Shown here one piece after another: positions 42,714-51,164 of a DNA stretch of 64,000 nt (position 1 is the first letter of the stretch; every line of letters begins with the position of its first letter). The notes below the pieces were generated by a model. It searched no databases, had not been told where the DNA came from, and saw only the letters and a list, made by a program, of their open reading frames with translations. A program made the translations under genes and the position numbers. Source of the stretch: CAIYOL01 sp964494805 (GTDB lineage Bacteria; Planctomycetota; Phycisphaerae; Sedimentisphaerales; Anaerobacaceae); contig CAZBST010000004.1 in the NCBI GenBank assembly GCA_964494805.1, positions 163,129 to 227,128 on the forward strand, given 5' to 3'.

Positions 42714-44243
42714 TTATAATCTCCTGTCCAACTTCCGATAGCTTATGGCTTCTGCTATGTGTTCGCTCTGTATGTTTTCAGCGCCAGCCAGGTCCGCTAT
42801 TGTGCGGGCAACTTTGCAAATCTTATCGTGGGCACGAGCGGACAAACCAAACTCGGTCATTGCCTGCTTGAGCAGCATTTCGCAGCTTTGGTCAAGTTCG
42901 CACCAGTTTCGAACCTGTTTATGACTCATTCTTGCGTTTGTCATAGTCTTGTTGCTGCCGAATCGTTTTGCCTGGACGGCTCTGGCCCTGACAACGTCCT
43001 GTCTCATCGTGGCCGAATCCAGCTGGCCTGATTTGCTGCGCAGCTTGCTGAAACTTATCGCAGGCACATCGATGTGAATATCAATTCTGTCCACTAACGG
43101 CCCGGATATTTTCGACAGATACCGCTCGATTTGGCCGGGCGTGCATTTGCATCTTCTCGCATCCGTGCCGAAGTAACCGCAGGGACACGGATTCATCGCC
43201 GCAACTAACATAAATTGTGCAGGAAAGCGGATAGTGCCTTTGGCACGTGAGACCGCAACAAATCCGTCCTCCAATGGCTGGCGAATCATTTCGAGAATAT
43301 GTCTGGGAAATTCCGCAAACTCATCGAGAAATAGTATCCCAAAATGTGCCAGTGACAGTTCTCCCGGCCGGGGGTTTGTGCCTCCGCCCACCAAAGCAGG
43401 ACCGCTGGCCGTGTGATGAGGCGCCCGGATAGGACGGGTCGCCAAAAGCGCCCTTCCTTTGCCCAATAACCCAACAGACGAATATATACAGGTCGTTTCG
43501 AGCGATTCTTCTAAGCTCAACCCCGGCAGGATGGTTGCTAATCTTTGCGACAGCATTGTCTTGCCTGCTCCCGGTGGCCCTATCATCATTATATTGTGCC
43601 CACCGGATGCAGCAATGGTCAGTGCACGTTTGACGCTTTCCTGTCCCTTGACATCTGCAAAATCAACCTCATAGTTCGATGCTGCCTTAAAGAGCTTGTC
43701 AATATCGGCACTCGTTGTCTCCAGCGCAAGCTGTCCCGAAAGAAATCCTGCCGCCTGTGCCAGCGAGCCGACTCCGTATACTTCCACATCCTGAACAACC
43801 GCCGCCTCCTCGGCATTCTCCAGAGGAACGATCATTCGCCTGAAACCGTTTGCAGCGGCGGTCATCGCCATACTCAATACGCCGTTAACTTCTCGAACGC
43901 GCCCATCCAGTGCCAGCTCGCCGATGATAACAAAATCCTTAAGTACTGAACTAACTAAGACACCCTCTCCGATGAGCATTCCTAATGCGATGGGCAAATC
44001 GAAGGCCGGCCCCACCTTCTTGACATCGGCAGGTGCCAGATTTATTAATGATTGGGTTTTAGGATACTTGTAGCCGCAGTTGATAATTGCGCTCTTGACC
44101 CGTTCGGTACTTTCTTTTGTAGCGGCATCCGGCAACCCTACGATTAGTGACTTCTCAAATCCGCCCCGTGCGACATCGACTTCAACCTCGCAGATAACGC
44201 CGTCAATCCCCACAAGCGTTACGCTGTATAATCTTGCTAACAT
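42714..44243 (-). CDS. YifB/ComM-family Mg-chelatase-like AAA ATPase
   Basis: A 509-residue protein. N-terminal Lon-like ChlI domain (GGFEKSLIVGLPDAATKES near 27-45, GELALDGRVREVNGVL), central AAA with Walker A GPPGAGKTML near 219-228, Walker B ILFLDEFAEF, arginine region RPIRAPHHTAS, a zinc-type CPCGYFGTDARRCKC near 353-367, and a C-terminal helical domain. ComM homologues are helicases that aid branch migration in natural transformation. GAGGTGAGG precedes the ATG. No competence genes are adjacent. Confidence 0.95.
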   Translation of the reverse strand: MLARLYSVTLVGIDGVICEVEVDVARGGFEKSLIVGLPDAATKESTERVKSAIINCGYKYPKTQSLINLAPADVKKVGPAFDLPIALGMLIGEGVLVSSVLKDFVIIGELALDGRVREVNGVLSMAMTAAANGFRRMIVPLENAEEAAVVQDVEVYGVGSLAQAAGFLSGQLALETTSADIDKLFKAASNYEVDFADVKGQESVKRALTIAASGGHNIMMIGPPGAGKTMLSQRLATILPGLSLEESLETTCIYSSVGLLGKGRALLATRPIRAPHHTASGPALVGGGTNPRPGELSLAHFGILFLDEFAEFPRHILEMIRQPLEDGFVAVSRAKGTIRFPAQFMLVAAMNPCPCGYFGTDARRCKCTPGQIERYLSKISGPLVDRIDIHIDVPAISFSKLRSKSGQLDSATMRQDVVRARAVQAKRFGSNKTMTNARMSHKQVRNWCELDQSCEMLLKQAMTEFGLSARAHDKICKVARTIADLAGAENIQSEHIAEAISYRKLDRRL

Positions 44244-44346
44244 ATCCTCACCTCATATTTTAAAAAGGTGCATTTTAAAGCTCGCCTGCCACCGCTGCAA
44301 GAAAATCCTTTGATTTATCAATCGCAGGCGGTACAATATGAAAAAA

Positions 44347-44394
44347 ATGTGCTTGTGCTCTTGTGCACTTATGTTTATATGCACTTTTGTAAGG
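44347..44394. repeat. octamer-like tract upstream of the aminotransferase gene
   Basis: TGTGCTTG, TGCTCTTG, TGCACTTA, TGTTTATA, TGCACTTT, TGTAAGG-like units with an 8-nt period, ending at the ribosome binding site region of the next gene. It resembles the heptamer tracts but has a different period and is less regular. Confidence 0.4.
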
Positions 44395-44402
44395 TTTTTT
44401 CT

Positions 44403-45521
44403 ATGCGGATACATTTGTCCCGGCCGGATATTACCGAAAAAGAAATCGAAGCGGTTTGTGCTGTGCTTCGCACCCCCAACCTTTCACTCGGCCCTAAGCT
44501 GCCGGAATTTGAAGCAGCCCTTGCCGAATACATCGGTAGAAAACACGCTGTTGCGGTTAATAGTGGCACAAGCGGCTTGTTTTTGTGTATGCTCGCACTG
44601 GGCATTGGGCCGGGCGATGAGGTCATTACCACGCCTTTTACTTTTATTGCCACTGCCAATTGCATTTTGATGGTCGGTGCAAAACCGGTATTTGTCGATA
44701 TTGACCCTGTAAGTTTGAATATCGACGCTGCGAAAATTGAGTCGAAGATTACCGGCAAGACAAAAGCTATCCTGCCGGTCGAGGTTTTCGGCAACCCCGC
44801 TGGCTTTGATAAAATCTGCAAAGTTGCTGATAAACATAATCTATTGGTAATCGAGGACAGTTGCGAGGCCCTGGGTTCTTCGCTGAACGGCAAAAAGGCG
44901 GGCACTTTCGGTGTTATGAGTGTGTTTGCATTTTATCCCAATAAGCAGATAACAACCGGCGAGGGCGGAATGATTTTAACCGATGACGATGATTTAGCGA
45001 ATATGTGCGTCTCGCTTCGAAACCAGGGCCGGGGCAAAACCGGTGGCTGGTTGAGCCACGAACGATTGGGCTACAACTTCAGGCTCAGTGACATCAATTG
45101 CGCGCTCGGTATTGTGCAGCTTTCAAGAATCGATGAGATCAAAGCAAAACGCCGACAGGTCGCCAAATGGTACCAGCAGATGTTAGCCGATGATGACAGA
45201 TTGATTGTGCCTTGCGAACCAGAGGGCTGTGATGTGAGCTGGTTTGTATTCGTTGTCCGGCTTGCAGAAAAGTATGCTTTGGCTCAACGTGACAGGATTC
45301 TGGAGGCAATGAGAGGCCAGGGCATCGAGGTAAAGAATTATTTTCCACCTGTTCTTTTACAGCCATTTATAGCTGAGCAGTTTGGCTGCAGGCCGGCTGA
45401 TTTCCCTGTTACCGAATCCGTATGCAGAGGAACTATATCCTTACCGTTCTACAATAATCTCAGCAGGGAAGAAGTGACCGCTGTTTGCGATGAGCTTCGC
45501 AGAGCCATCGACCGATTGTGA
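44403..45521 (+). CDS. DegT/DnrJ/EryC1/StrS family sugar aminotransferase
   Basis: PLP enzyme that aminates keto-sugar nucleotides for surface glycans. The ATG at 44403 gives 372 residues starting MRIHLSRPDITEKEIEAV. PLP-binding parts: VNSGTSGLFLCMLALGIGPGDEVITTPFTF near 60-89, EDSCEALGSS, and the lysine region FAFYPNKQITTGEGGMI near 180-196, where Lys in PNKQ forms the aldimine. LSDINCALGIVQL confirms the family. AAGG lies ~12 bases upstream. No glycan gene cluster surrounds it, so the product sugar is unknown. Confidence 0.93.
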   Translation: MRIHLSRPDITEKEIEAVCAVLRTPNLSLGPKLPEFEAALAEYIGRKHAVAVNSGTSGLFLCMLALGIGPGDEVITTPFTFIATANCILMVGAKPVFVDIDPVSLNIDAAKIESKITGKTKAILPVEVFGNPAGFDKICKVADKHNLLVIEDSCEALGSSLNGKKAGTFGVMSVFAFYPNKQITTGEGGMILTDDDDLANMCVSLRNQGRGKTGGWLSHERLGYNFRLSDINCALGIVQLSRIDEIKAKRRQVAKWYQQMLADDDRLIVPCEPEGCDVSWFVFVVRLAEKYALAQRDRILEAMRGQGIEVKNYFPPVLLQPFIAEQFGCRPADFPVTESVCRGTISLPFYNNLSREEVTAVCDELRRAIDRL

Positions 45522-45551
45522 TTTTTTCGGCTTTTATCTTCACAAAAAACA

Positions 45552-45574
45552 CCGTCGGGCGTTTTACCCGACGG
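45552..45574 (-). terminator. intrinsic terminator of the first sigma operon
   Basis: On the minus strand CCGTCGGG, loop TAAAACG, CCCGACGG, then TGTTTTTTG: an 8-bp GC-rich stem followed by a T-run, 51 bases after the stop of the exported-protein gene at 45625. It may also slow transcription of the convergent aminotransferase gene. Confidence 0.85.
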
Positions 45575-45624
45575 CGCGAGAATAAATAACCAGCGTCGAT
45601 TATAATTAAGTGTAGTAAGCTTAT

Positions 45625-46581
45625 TTATTCTTTGATATTGCGAATCGTGATATTTCGCTCAACGACCTCATTTGCCTTTTTTTGTGTCGCAGGCGTTGTA
45701 GACTCTGTGATGACAAGCTCGTCAAAAGTTGCTCTTTTTACCCATTTCGTGGCGAGGTCTATATAGATATCGCCCTTATAATGGGAACTACCAATGGCCC
45801 TTTGCTCCATATTTGTGCCGGGATTCATTATCATTTTAAATGAGCTTTGACCGGAATCCACAGTCACAATGGCACAAGGGGCATTATCCACCAAACAGAG
45901 GCCCTTGAATTCGAGCGTTATCTCCCCGTTTTTGAAAAACGACCCCTTGGCAACATTGCCTCCGACATCCACCGGCGGCTCACTGAACGCCGATTCGTGA
46001 ACAATTTTTTGGCCTATTTTTTTCAGGTCCTGAATGCCTTTTCCACCATAAGTGCGTTCGGCAAAAACGTTACAGAAACCGTGAAAATCGATGAAGGCAT
46101 TATATATGTGATACGCATTTACCTGTGGTATTGCATTACCGTTGGCGTCCTTAAGGTTCACGAATTTCGCGTGGTCAATACCCAGTACCTGTCCCTTTCC
46201 ATCCAGATTTGTCGGGGTCATATTAAAAACATATGACCAGTCTTTTAGAACCGGAATAGACACTTCCGGCTCATTTCCTATCTTCAGCGTAAAATCGAGG
46301 CAGGTGTATTCGTCTCCCGCCTTGCCGGATAGCTGCGCAGGGACACATTTGAGGTGGAGCTTATAAATATCTGTGCTTACACGGGTGCCGTCTAAGGCGT
46401 AGTGGATAAGTCGCGATTCCATCTGGAAGTGCTGTGTTTCCTGCGAGCGCTTCCCTGCCAGATTAAAGGTCCGGCCCAAAACAGATTCATAAGAACCGGC
46501 AGGCTTTGCATCGGCCGCAAAACAGGCCCAAGAACTAAAAGTAGCCAAGATTATTATTTTTATGAGTGTCCTCGTTTTCAT
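45625..46581 (-). CDS. exported protein of unknown function in a sigma operon
   Basis: A 318-residue protein with a signal peptide (KTRTLIKIIILATFSSWACFA, cleavage near 22). The mature part is beta-rich, with paired aromatic strands (HFQMESRLIHYALDG, KDWSYVFNMTP, ITLEFKGLCLVDNAPCAIV) and several Cys residues. I recognise no family. It starts three bases after the anti-sigma stop, with GAGG before the ATG, so it is third in a sigma / anti-sigma / exported protein operon and may be a target or a periplasmic cofactor of that signalling unit. Confidence 0.7.
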   Translation of the reverse strand: MKTRTLIKIIILATFSSWACFAADAKPAGSYESVLGRTFNLAGKRSQETQHFQMESRLIHYALDGTRVSTDIYKLHLKCVPAQLSGKAGDEYTCLDFTLKIGNEPEVSIPVLKDWSYVFNMTPTNLDGKGQVLGIDHAKFVNLKDANGNAIPQVNAYHIYNAFIDFHGFCNVFAERTYGGKGIQDLKKIGQKIVHESAFSEPPVDVGGNVAKGSFFKNGEITLEFKGLCLVDNAPCAIVTVDSGQSSFKMIMNPGTNMEQRAIGSSHYKGDIYIDLATKWVKRATFDELVITESTTPATQKKANEVVERNITIRNIKE

Positions 46582-46584
46582 CGT

Positions 46585-47907
46585 CTAATCCTCGCTGCTC
46601 GGCAGTTCATCTGCTTCAACGTCTTCAACACTCAAATCGCCGTAAATCACGCGATAAGTCTCTGCTCCTTTAGGCTGATACCAGAATATCGCTTTCTCAG
46701 CCTCGCCGAGTTTCACGCTGCTCCCGGCATAGTGCCAATTGCAGCCCTCTTCTACTATCATCTGGAAGAACATCATACCGCGCCCAAAGGTCATCCCGGT
46801 ACGTATCCCTTGCTCTTCCGGAAGATTCGACTGACTGAGTTTTTCTCCAAGCAGAGGGGCTACCTTGAGGAGGTCTTCTACACCGATAGTTTCAGGAAAC
46901 CGGCCATCCAGTATAAACTCAGCCCAGATATGCAGACTCTCGACGAAATCCTCCTCGGTGAACTGGTTCATTTGATATTCCATACCACCCAGTTTGTAAT
47001 CGGCTGGCGGTTCCATGCTGACAAGCGATTCATCGACCGGCACATCAAACTCAATGTTCTTGAGAATATAACGTATCTGTTTCGAAAAAGACAACCCCAG
47101 CAGCATCTCGATGCGAATTGGTAAAGCCGTCTTTGGGTCTGCCCATATCGTAACCTCCTCATTTTGGCCGCGAGCCCTGAATCCGATAGCTCTTCGACCA
47201 TCAATCTCCTGCTGGCCAAGTTCCTGAACCGGCCAATCGGGATGTTTCTCTATGTCGTTGACGATATTGCGGACAAGTCCTATGTAGCTTCTAGTTCCTT
47301 CCTGAATCGGACCCTTTATGTCAATATACATAGCGACTTTACTCTTCGGGTCTAATGAAAGCATTTTGGCATTATCAAGGTCGAGTATCAGGATAGTATC
47401 CATATTCGAGAATGTCCTTCTGATTCTCGTGCCCACAACTATATCATGAACGACAGGTGCATCTTCTTCGCCCATCATGAAATCAAGGACTACTGTCCGG
47501 GCATTAAGTATCGGCTTAATCACCTCGGCAAATGTCACCGTCCCGCCGAAAAATTGACTAACGCCTGCTATTACCGCTATGATTATCACCGCTGCAGCGG
47601 CTAATCTTGTAATTGGACTTTTCATAATTATTCTCCTTATCTTGAGGGCTATGCCAGCTTCACTCACCGCGTTGAGCCTCGCATTCTGTTCTCGCACAAT
47701 TCGGTTCATAACACCGTCTTCGAGGTCGCTTTTGGCTAAGATGCTACCGTTCTTGACCAGACGGTTGCGAAAGTCTGTGAGGTCTTTTAATTCCGCCTGG
47801 CATGCAACACAACCTTTCAGATGTTCTGCAACCGAGCGCTTTTTCTGCTCATCCAGAAGGTCTTCAATGTAAGCAGCCAATAATTCTTTAATTTCTGCGC
47901 AGTTCAT
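46585..47907 (-). CDS. anti-sigma factor, zinc-finger type, with extracytoplasmic domain
   Basis: The ATG at 47907, preceded by GAGGTG, gives 440 residues. Residues 1-40 are a zinc-binding anti-sigma domain: MNCAEIKELLAAYIEDLLDE with HLKGCVACQ supplying the H-x3-C-x2-C ligands. One membrane helix follows near 110-130 (KSPITRLAAAAVIIIAVIAG), then a ~310-residue extracytoplasmic part with LolA/RseB-like strands (EVTIWADPKTALPIRIEM). The start lies one base after the sigma stop. The expected role is to hold the sigma factor at the membrane until a periplasmic signal is sensed. Confidence 0.85.
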   Translation of the reverse strand: MNCAEIKELLAAYIEDLLDEQKKRSVAEHLKGCVACQAELKDLTDFRNRLVKNGSILAKSDLEDGVMNRIVREQNARLNAVSEAGIALKIRRIIMKSPITRLAAAAVIIIAVIAGVSQFFGGTVTFAEVIKPILNARTVVLDFMMGEEDAPVVHDIVVGTRIRRTFSNMDTILILDLDNAKMLSLDPKSKVAMYIDIKGPIQEGTRSYIGLVRNIVNDIEKHPDWPVQELGQQEIDGRRAIGFRARGQNEEVTIWADPKTALPIRIEMLLGLSFSKQIRYILKNIEFDVPVDESLVSMEPPADYKLGGMEYQMNQFTEEDFVESLHIWAEFILDGRFPETIGVEDLLKVAPLLGEKLSQSNLPEEQGIRTGMTFGRGMMFFQMIVEEGCNWHYAGSSVKLGEAEKAIFWYQPKGAETYRVIYGDLSVEDVEADELPSSED

Positions 47908-47908
47908 T

Positions 47909-48451
47909 TTACACCTCATAAACTTCGTTATGCGATTGCTGCTGCAGCGATTCGCGCAGCATGGCATAGGCCCGTGATAATGTTTTCGTTACTGTGCCCA
48001 ACGGCATATCAAGCTGCTCAGCTATCTGATTGCAGGAACGCTGGCCGTAATATCGCAACAGTATGATTTTCCTGTATGCATCGGGAAGTTCCGCAATCGC
48101 CGCTTCGAGAACATAATCCTGTGATAGCTCTGTCCGTGGAGCTTCTTCCGATAACGAATGGACGATTTCCCGCTGGCGCCGGACTTGTTCTTTTCTCTGG
48201 CGTTCTTTTGCCACACGGTCGGCGATGCCGAGCAGCCAGGGGAAAAATAAATCCAGCTTTTTTAATTTGCCCATATTAAAATATGCTCGTACGAGGGCCT
48301 CCTGAGCGGCTTCCTCAGCCCAGTCTTTGTTACCTAATTTTCCAGCCAGATTGGCCAGCAAAATCCCCTGATAACGTCGTACAAGATATCGAAAGTCGTC
48401 CGGATGGCCATCCAAACAGCGCTCAACGTAGTACTTATCGTTCTCAGACAT
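47909..48451 (-). CDS. ECF sigma factor
   Basis: A 180-residue sigma-70-family protein; the ATG at 48451 has AGAGG nine bases upstream. Region 2 covers ~12-80 (CLDGHPDDFRYLVRRYQGIL, FFPWLLGIADRVAKERQR) and region 4 ~115-170 (LPDAYRKIILLRYYGQRSCNQIAEQLDMPLGTVTKTLSRAYAMLRE), without region 3. It directs RNA polymerase to a small regulon. Partner anti-sigma and an exported protein follow in one operon closed by a strong terminator. Confidence 0.92.
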   Translation of the reverse strand: MSENDKYYVERCLDGHPDDFRYLVRRYQGILLANLAGKLGNKDWAEEAAQEALVRAYFNMGKLKKLDLFFPWLLGIADRVAKERQRKEQVRRQREIVHSLSEEAPRTELSQDYVLEAAIAELPDAYRKIILLRYYGQRSCNQIAEQLDMPLGTVTKTLSRAYAMLRESLQQQSHNEVYEV

Positions 48452-48567
48452 ATCTATACCTCTAAAAATCTCCAAGGATTTATGTTCTCACAATATAGTG
48501 CGGAATCAGCCGGTTTTACGACAGGAAAATCAAAAAAATTAACTCTTTCAAGGGGAAATTTTATAAA

Positions 48568-48602
48568 AAACCGCTGCCGGATAATCTATCCGGCAGCGGT
48601 TT
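48568..48602 (-). terminator. intrinsic terminator of the second sigma operon
   Basis: On the minus strand AAACCGCTGCCGGAT and ATCCGGCAGCGGTTT form a perfect 15-bp stem around a 5-nt loop, followed by a T-run. It stands 24 bases after the stop of the anti-sigma gene at 48626 and separates the two sigma cassettes. Confidence 0.92.
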
Positions 48603-48625
48603 AATACATTGCTAACATCTGATTA

Positions 48626-49846
48626 TTAATTAATCTCAACGGGATAACCCCAGTGTCCGGCAATAACACACGATGATGTGCCCTCTATATTTCTAAACCT
48701 GATTATGATTTTTACCTCTTTTTTCCGACCGTTCTCAAACATCAATATACATGGCAGGACTTCACCAAGTCCGCAATTGTGCTCTACATAGAGCTTGCCG
48801 GATTCTACAAATCTGCTCGGCAAATAATCGCCGAAGTATCTGTGATATCTTTTTTCAACCTCTTCAACTGAGTATGAAACATTGGTTGAAGGATATAATT
48901 TATTGGCCTTTTCTAAGTCACGATTTATTATCGCTTGCCAGTACTCGCGGGCAATTTCCTCAGCAGCCTGTTGCTTAGTTAAACCCTCTGCTGAGATACC
49001 ATAGTTGGCATCATCGAGAAGCTGCATATTCTGGTCTACATTTTCGACAATCGCTCCCTCTGGAACCTCAAATTCAAAAATCCCTGCCGGCAATTCTTCA
49101 TCAAAACGTATCTCATCGAAATCTCTGATAAATTGTCCCGGCTGATTGCTCTTCAGGCAGTGTATCCCTACCGGAAGTTTGCTTGCAGGGTCGATATAAA
49201 TTTTCCATTCGGTATCTTTGTTCCCTTCAGAAGTGACAACTATCAGGTTTTTTTCTCTGCTGGAGTCTGCCTGCCTGTAAATTTTCAATCCGCCCTCATT
49301 TTCTTCGGCTGCTTTCTGCAAATTCTCGAACATCCTGTCAAATTGAACATTGAACTCGTACAACTGGCCCTTGTTAACTGATACCCGATTCATTTTCTTG
49401 TTGTACTGGTAAGAAACCGTTGGAGTGGATATGTTGGTAATTTCATAGTCCGGCCAATACGAATAACAATACTCCGGATACCCTTCGGCATTAAGACTCA
49501 TCCACATCTCGAATGCTTTGCCATCCCAGTCTCTGCAAAACATATGGACAATTCTGGCATTCTTCAGAGCTTCGATTGTTTGCTCAAGAGCGTAAGCAGG
49601 CGCAACTGACTTATCCAAAAAGGTTATTGAAACCATAACCGCTATAACTATCACCGCCGCAGCGGCTAATTTTGTTATTTTGCTCTTCATAATGATTCTC
49701 CATCTATTCGGCTTCTCAAAAGCAGGTTGTGTTTCCGTTTGCTCGTGTGCCTTCAATGCGTCGGCTAAGATTTGCTCCCGCAATTTGGCACCGGCTGTAA
49801 AATTAATTTTCTTGACTGCATTTTCTATATTTTCTGACGGCCTCAT
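48626..49846 (-). CDS. anti-sigma-like membrane protein, no zinc finger
   Basis: A 406-residue single-pass protein, coupled by ATGA overlap to the upstream sigma gene. The cytoplasmic ~52 residues lack the His-Cys ligands of ZAS domains. The membrane block KSKITKLAAAAVIVIAVMVSI near 54-74 is nearly the same as in the partner at 46585-47907. The extracytoplasmic part has two portions: a LolA/RseB-like beta region (WKIYIDPASKLPVGIHCL) and, near 290-390, an NTF2-like region (AAEEIAREYWQAIINRDLEKANKLYP). It probably anchors the sigma factor and senses an exported or cell-wall signal. Confidence 0.78.
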   Translation of the reverse strand: MRPSENIENAVKKINFTAGAKLREQILADALKAHEQTETQPAFEKPNRWRIIMKSKITKLAAAAVIVIAVMVSITFLDKSVAPAYALEQTIEALKNARIVHMFCRDWDGKAFEMWMSLNAEGYPEYCYSYWPDYEITNISTPTVSYQYNKKMNRVSVNKGQLYEFNVQFDRMFENLQKAAEENEGGLKIYRQADSSREKNLIVVTSEGNKDTEWKIYIDPASKLPVGIHCLKSNQPGQFIRDFDEIRFDEELPAGIFEFEVPEGAIVENVDQNMQLLDDANYGISAEGLTKQQAAEEIAREYWQAIINRDLEKANKLYPSTNVSYSVEEVEKRYHRYFGDYLPSRFVESGKLYVEHNCGLGEVLPCILMFENGRKKEVKIIIRFRNIEGTSSCVIAGHWGYPVEIN

Positions 49847-50385
49847 TTTTGCACCTCATCATTCAACATTGACCGCAGTTTATCTAATCCGTATCGATAT
49901 CGGCCCTGAACGGTGTTGATTGACTCGCCCTGCAATTGGGCTATCTCTCTGAATTTCAGGCCGGCCTTCAAATGCAGAACCACCGTCTCACGCTGCTCGT
50001 ATGGCAGTTCAGATACCGCCTTGTTCAACCGCTGTGTTACCTCATCGCTTATTATCATCTTCTCAGAATAGTTCCCCTCGGAAATAGTCTCGGCAGCTTG
50101 ATTCAGCCTATCCCGCTGGTGCCGGTCTCTGCGAATCCGGTCGCGTGCTTGATTTACAACACAGGTTGTCAAATAGCTTTTAAGGTTCCCTTGTTGCCTG
50201 AAATTTCCCTGGGAAGATGCAAATCGAACAAACACATCGTGCACGATGTCTTGGGCAGTATTGAAATCATTCGATAAACTTATCGCCAGGGTCAGAAGAT
50301 AATCTAGGTACTTCTCATAGATGCGGCAGAACGCCTCTTTACTGCCCTGCCTGAACCGCCATTTCAAAACTTCATCTTCTATCAT
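49843..50385 (-). CDS. ECF sigma factor
   Basis: A 180-residue sigma-70-family protein. Region 2: RQGSKEAFCRIYEKYLDYLLTLA…AQDIVHDVFVRFA near 12-54; region 4: LPYEQRETVVLHLKAGLKFREIAQLQGESINTVQGRYRYGLDKLR near 125-170. It is distinct in sequence from the neighbouring sigma at 47909 and heads a two-gene cassette with the anti-sigma-like gene. The upstream region carries an orphan terminator-like hairpin on the same strand. Confidence 0.92.
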   Translation of the reverse strand: MIEDEVLKWRFRQGSKEAFCRIYEKYLDYLLTLAISLSNDFNTAQDIVHDVFVRFASSQGNFRQQGNLKSYLTTCVVNQARDRIRRDRHQRDRLNQAAETISEGNYSEKMIISDEVTQRLNKAVSELPYEQRETVVLHLKAGLKFREIAQLQGESINTVQGRYRYGLDKLRSMLNDEVQK

Positions 50386-50496
50386 TCGGCACCAGTTGAG
50401 TTACTTGATAACAGCTGCTGTTCACTAATAACACGCCTCTGTTTCTCCTTTTAGTATAAATAAAGTTAAATTTTATTCATTAAAAAGTGCATAAAA

Positions 50497-50514
50497 AAAT
50501 GCCGTCGGGCATTT
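50497..50514 (-). terminator. orphan terminator-like hairpin
   Basis: On the minus strand AAATGCC, loop CGAC, GGCATTT, then TTTTATG. The 7-bp stem and T-run fit an intrinsic terminator, yet no minus-strand gene lies upstream within 250 bases. It could attenuate the sigma leader or end a short RNA. Confidence 0.55.
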
Positions 50515-50633
50515 CACTCAAGGGTGTGAGGATTCCAGTGGCGGAAAGGTCGATTGTAAATAGTAAATGAATCATCCCCCACCCTTATTTTCACCCGCCG
50601 CAGGCAGGTTTCATATTTCGGTGATTTGAATTT

Positions 50634-50661
50634 GTTTAGTGTTTAGGATTTAGAGTTTAGA
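50634..50661. repeat. heptamer tract, intergenic (unit like GTTTAGN)
   Basis: Units GTTTAGT, GTTTAGG, ATTTAGA, GTTTAGA, superficially telomere-like. Non-coding member of the heptamer family, ~120 bases before the small membrane protein gene. Confidence 0.7.
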
Positions 50662-50777
50662 ATTTTTTATCCGTTTCTATTTGGCATCTGTGATTTTTTT
50701 AATTAAACTTAATAAGAGGTAAATGGGGGGTTATAGGGGAGAAACGGCCGATAACTTCTTTTGTAGGAGGGGATTTT

Positions 50778-51035
50778 ATGGGCGGCTGGAGAGGCAAGCT
50801 CATATTCTTGCTGATAGTCTATTTTGCTGGCTTTGCGACCGCAATCTATTGCTTGGCGCCTGTTTTTGATGGATGCGCTCGCTTGCCTTCTGACAGGGGC
50901 TTTGCATATTCGGTATTAAAATCGGACGAATTCGCAAAATCTTTTAATGTCGGAATGCACAAATGCCTGGATTATAGCAGGGACGCCGCCCGGCGTGCGA
51001 GCGCTTACTTGAAGGAAAAGCGTGATGACGGATAA
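50778..51035 (+). CDS. small single-pass membrane protein
   Basis: An 85-residue protein with an excellent AGGAGG site before its ATG. MGGWRGKLIFLLIVYFAGFATAIYCLAP forms one membrane helix near 7-26; the rest is a charged, probably helical tail (LKSDEFAKSFNVGMHKCLDYSRDAARR). No family is recognised. The strong translation signal and the terminator after it support a real, highly expressed gene. Confidence 0.75.
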   Translation: MGGWRGKLIFLLIVYFAGFATAIYCLAPVFDGCARLPSDRGFAYSVLKSDEFAKSFNVGMHKCLDYSRDAARRASAYLKEKRDDG

Positions 51036-51097
51036 AGGTAGCCGAGAAAAAAATACCTGATACAAGTCGGAGATAGGAGGGGGGCTTGTATACGTTT

Positions 51098-51129
51098 GCT
51101 GGCCGTGGGCTTATAGGTCCACGGCCAGC
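51098..51129 (+). terminator. intrinsic terminator of the small membrane protein gene
   Basis: GCTGGCCGTGG pairs perfectly with CCACGGCCAGC over 11 bp around a 10-nt loop, followed by CTTTT. It lies 60 bases after the stop. Confidence 0.8.
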
Positions 51130-51164
51130 CTTTTGCGCAGAAAAAATGTAGAAATCTAACTAGG

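Larger units (their letters stand above)
50386..50777. other. divergent intergenic region
   Basis: About 390 bases without a convincing coding frame. It holds promoters for the sigma gene (minus) and the small membrane protein gene (plus), a terminator-like hairpin (50497-50514), a heptamer tract (50634-50661) and, at its right end, a very strong AGGAGG ribosome binding site. A TATACT near 50448 on the minus strand could be a -10 element of the sigma gene. Confidence 0.45.

Noticed and set aside
51061..51143. A short frame from TTG at 51087 with a strong AGGAGG-like site
   Set aside because: Only ~20 codons, running through the terminator hairpin; more likely leader or terminator sequence than a gene.
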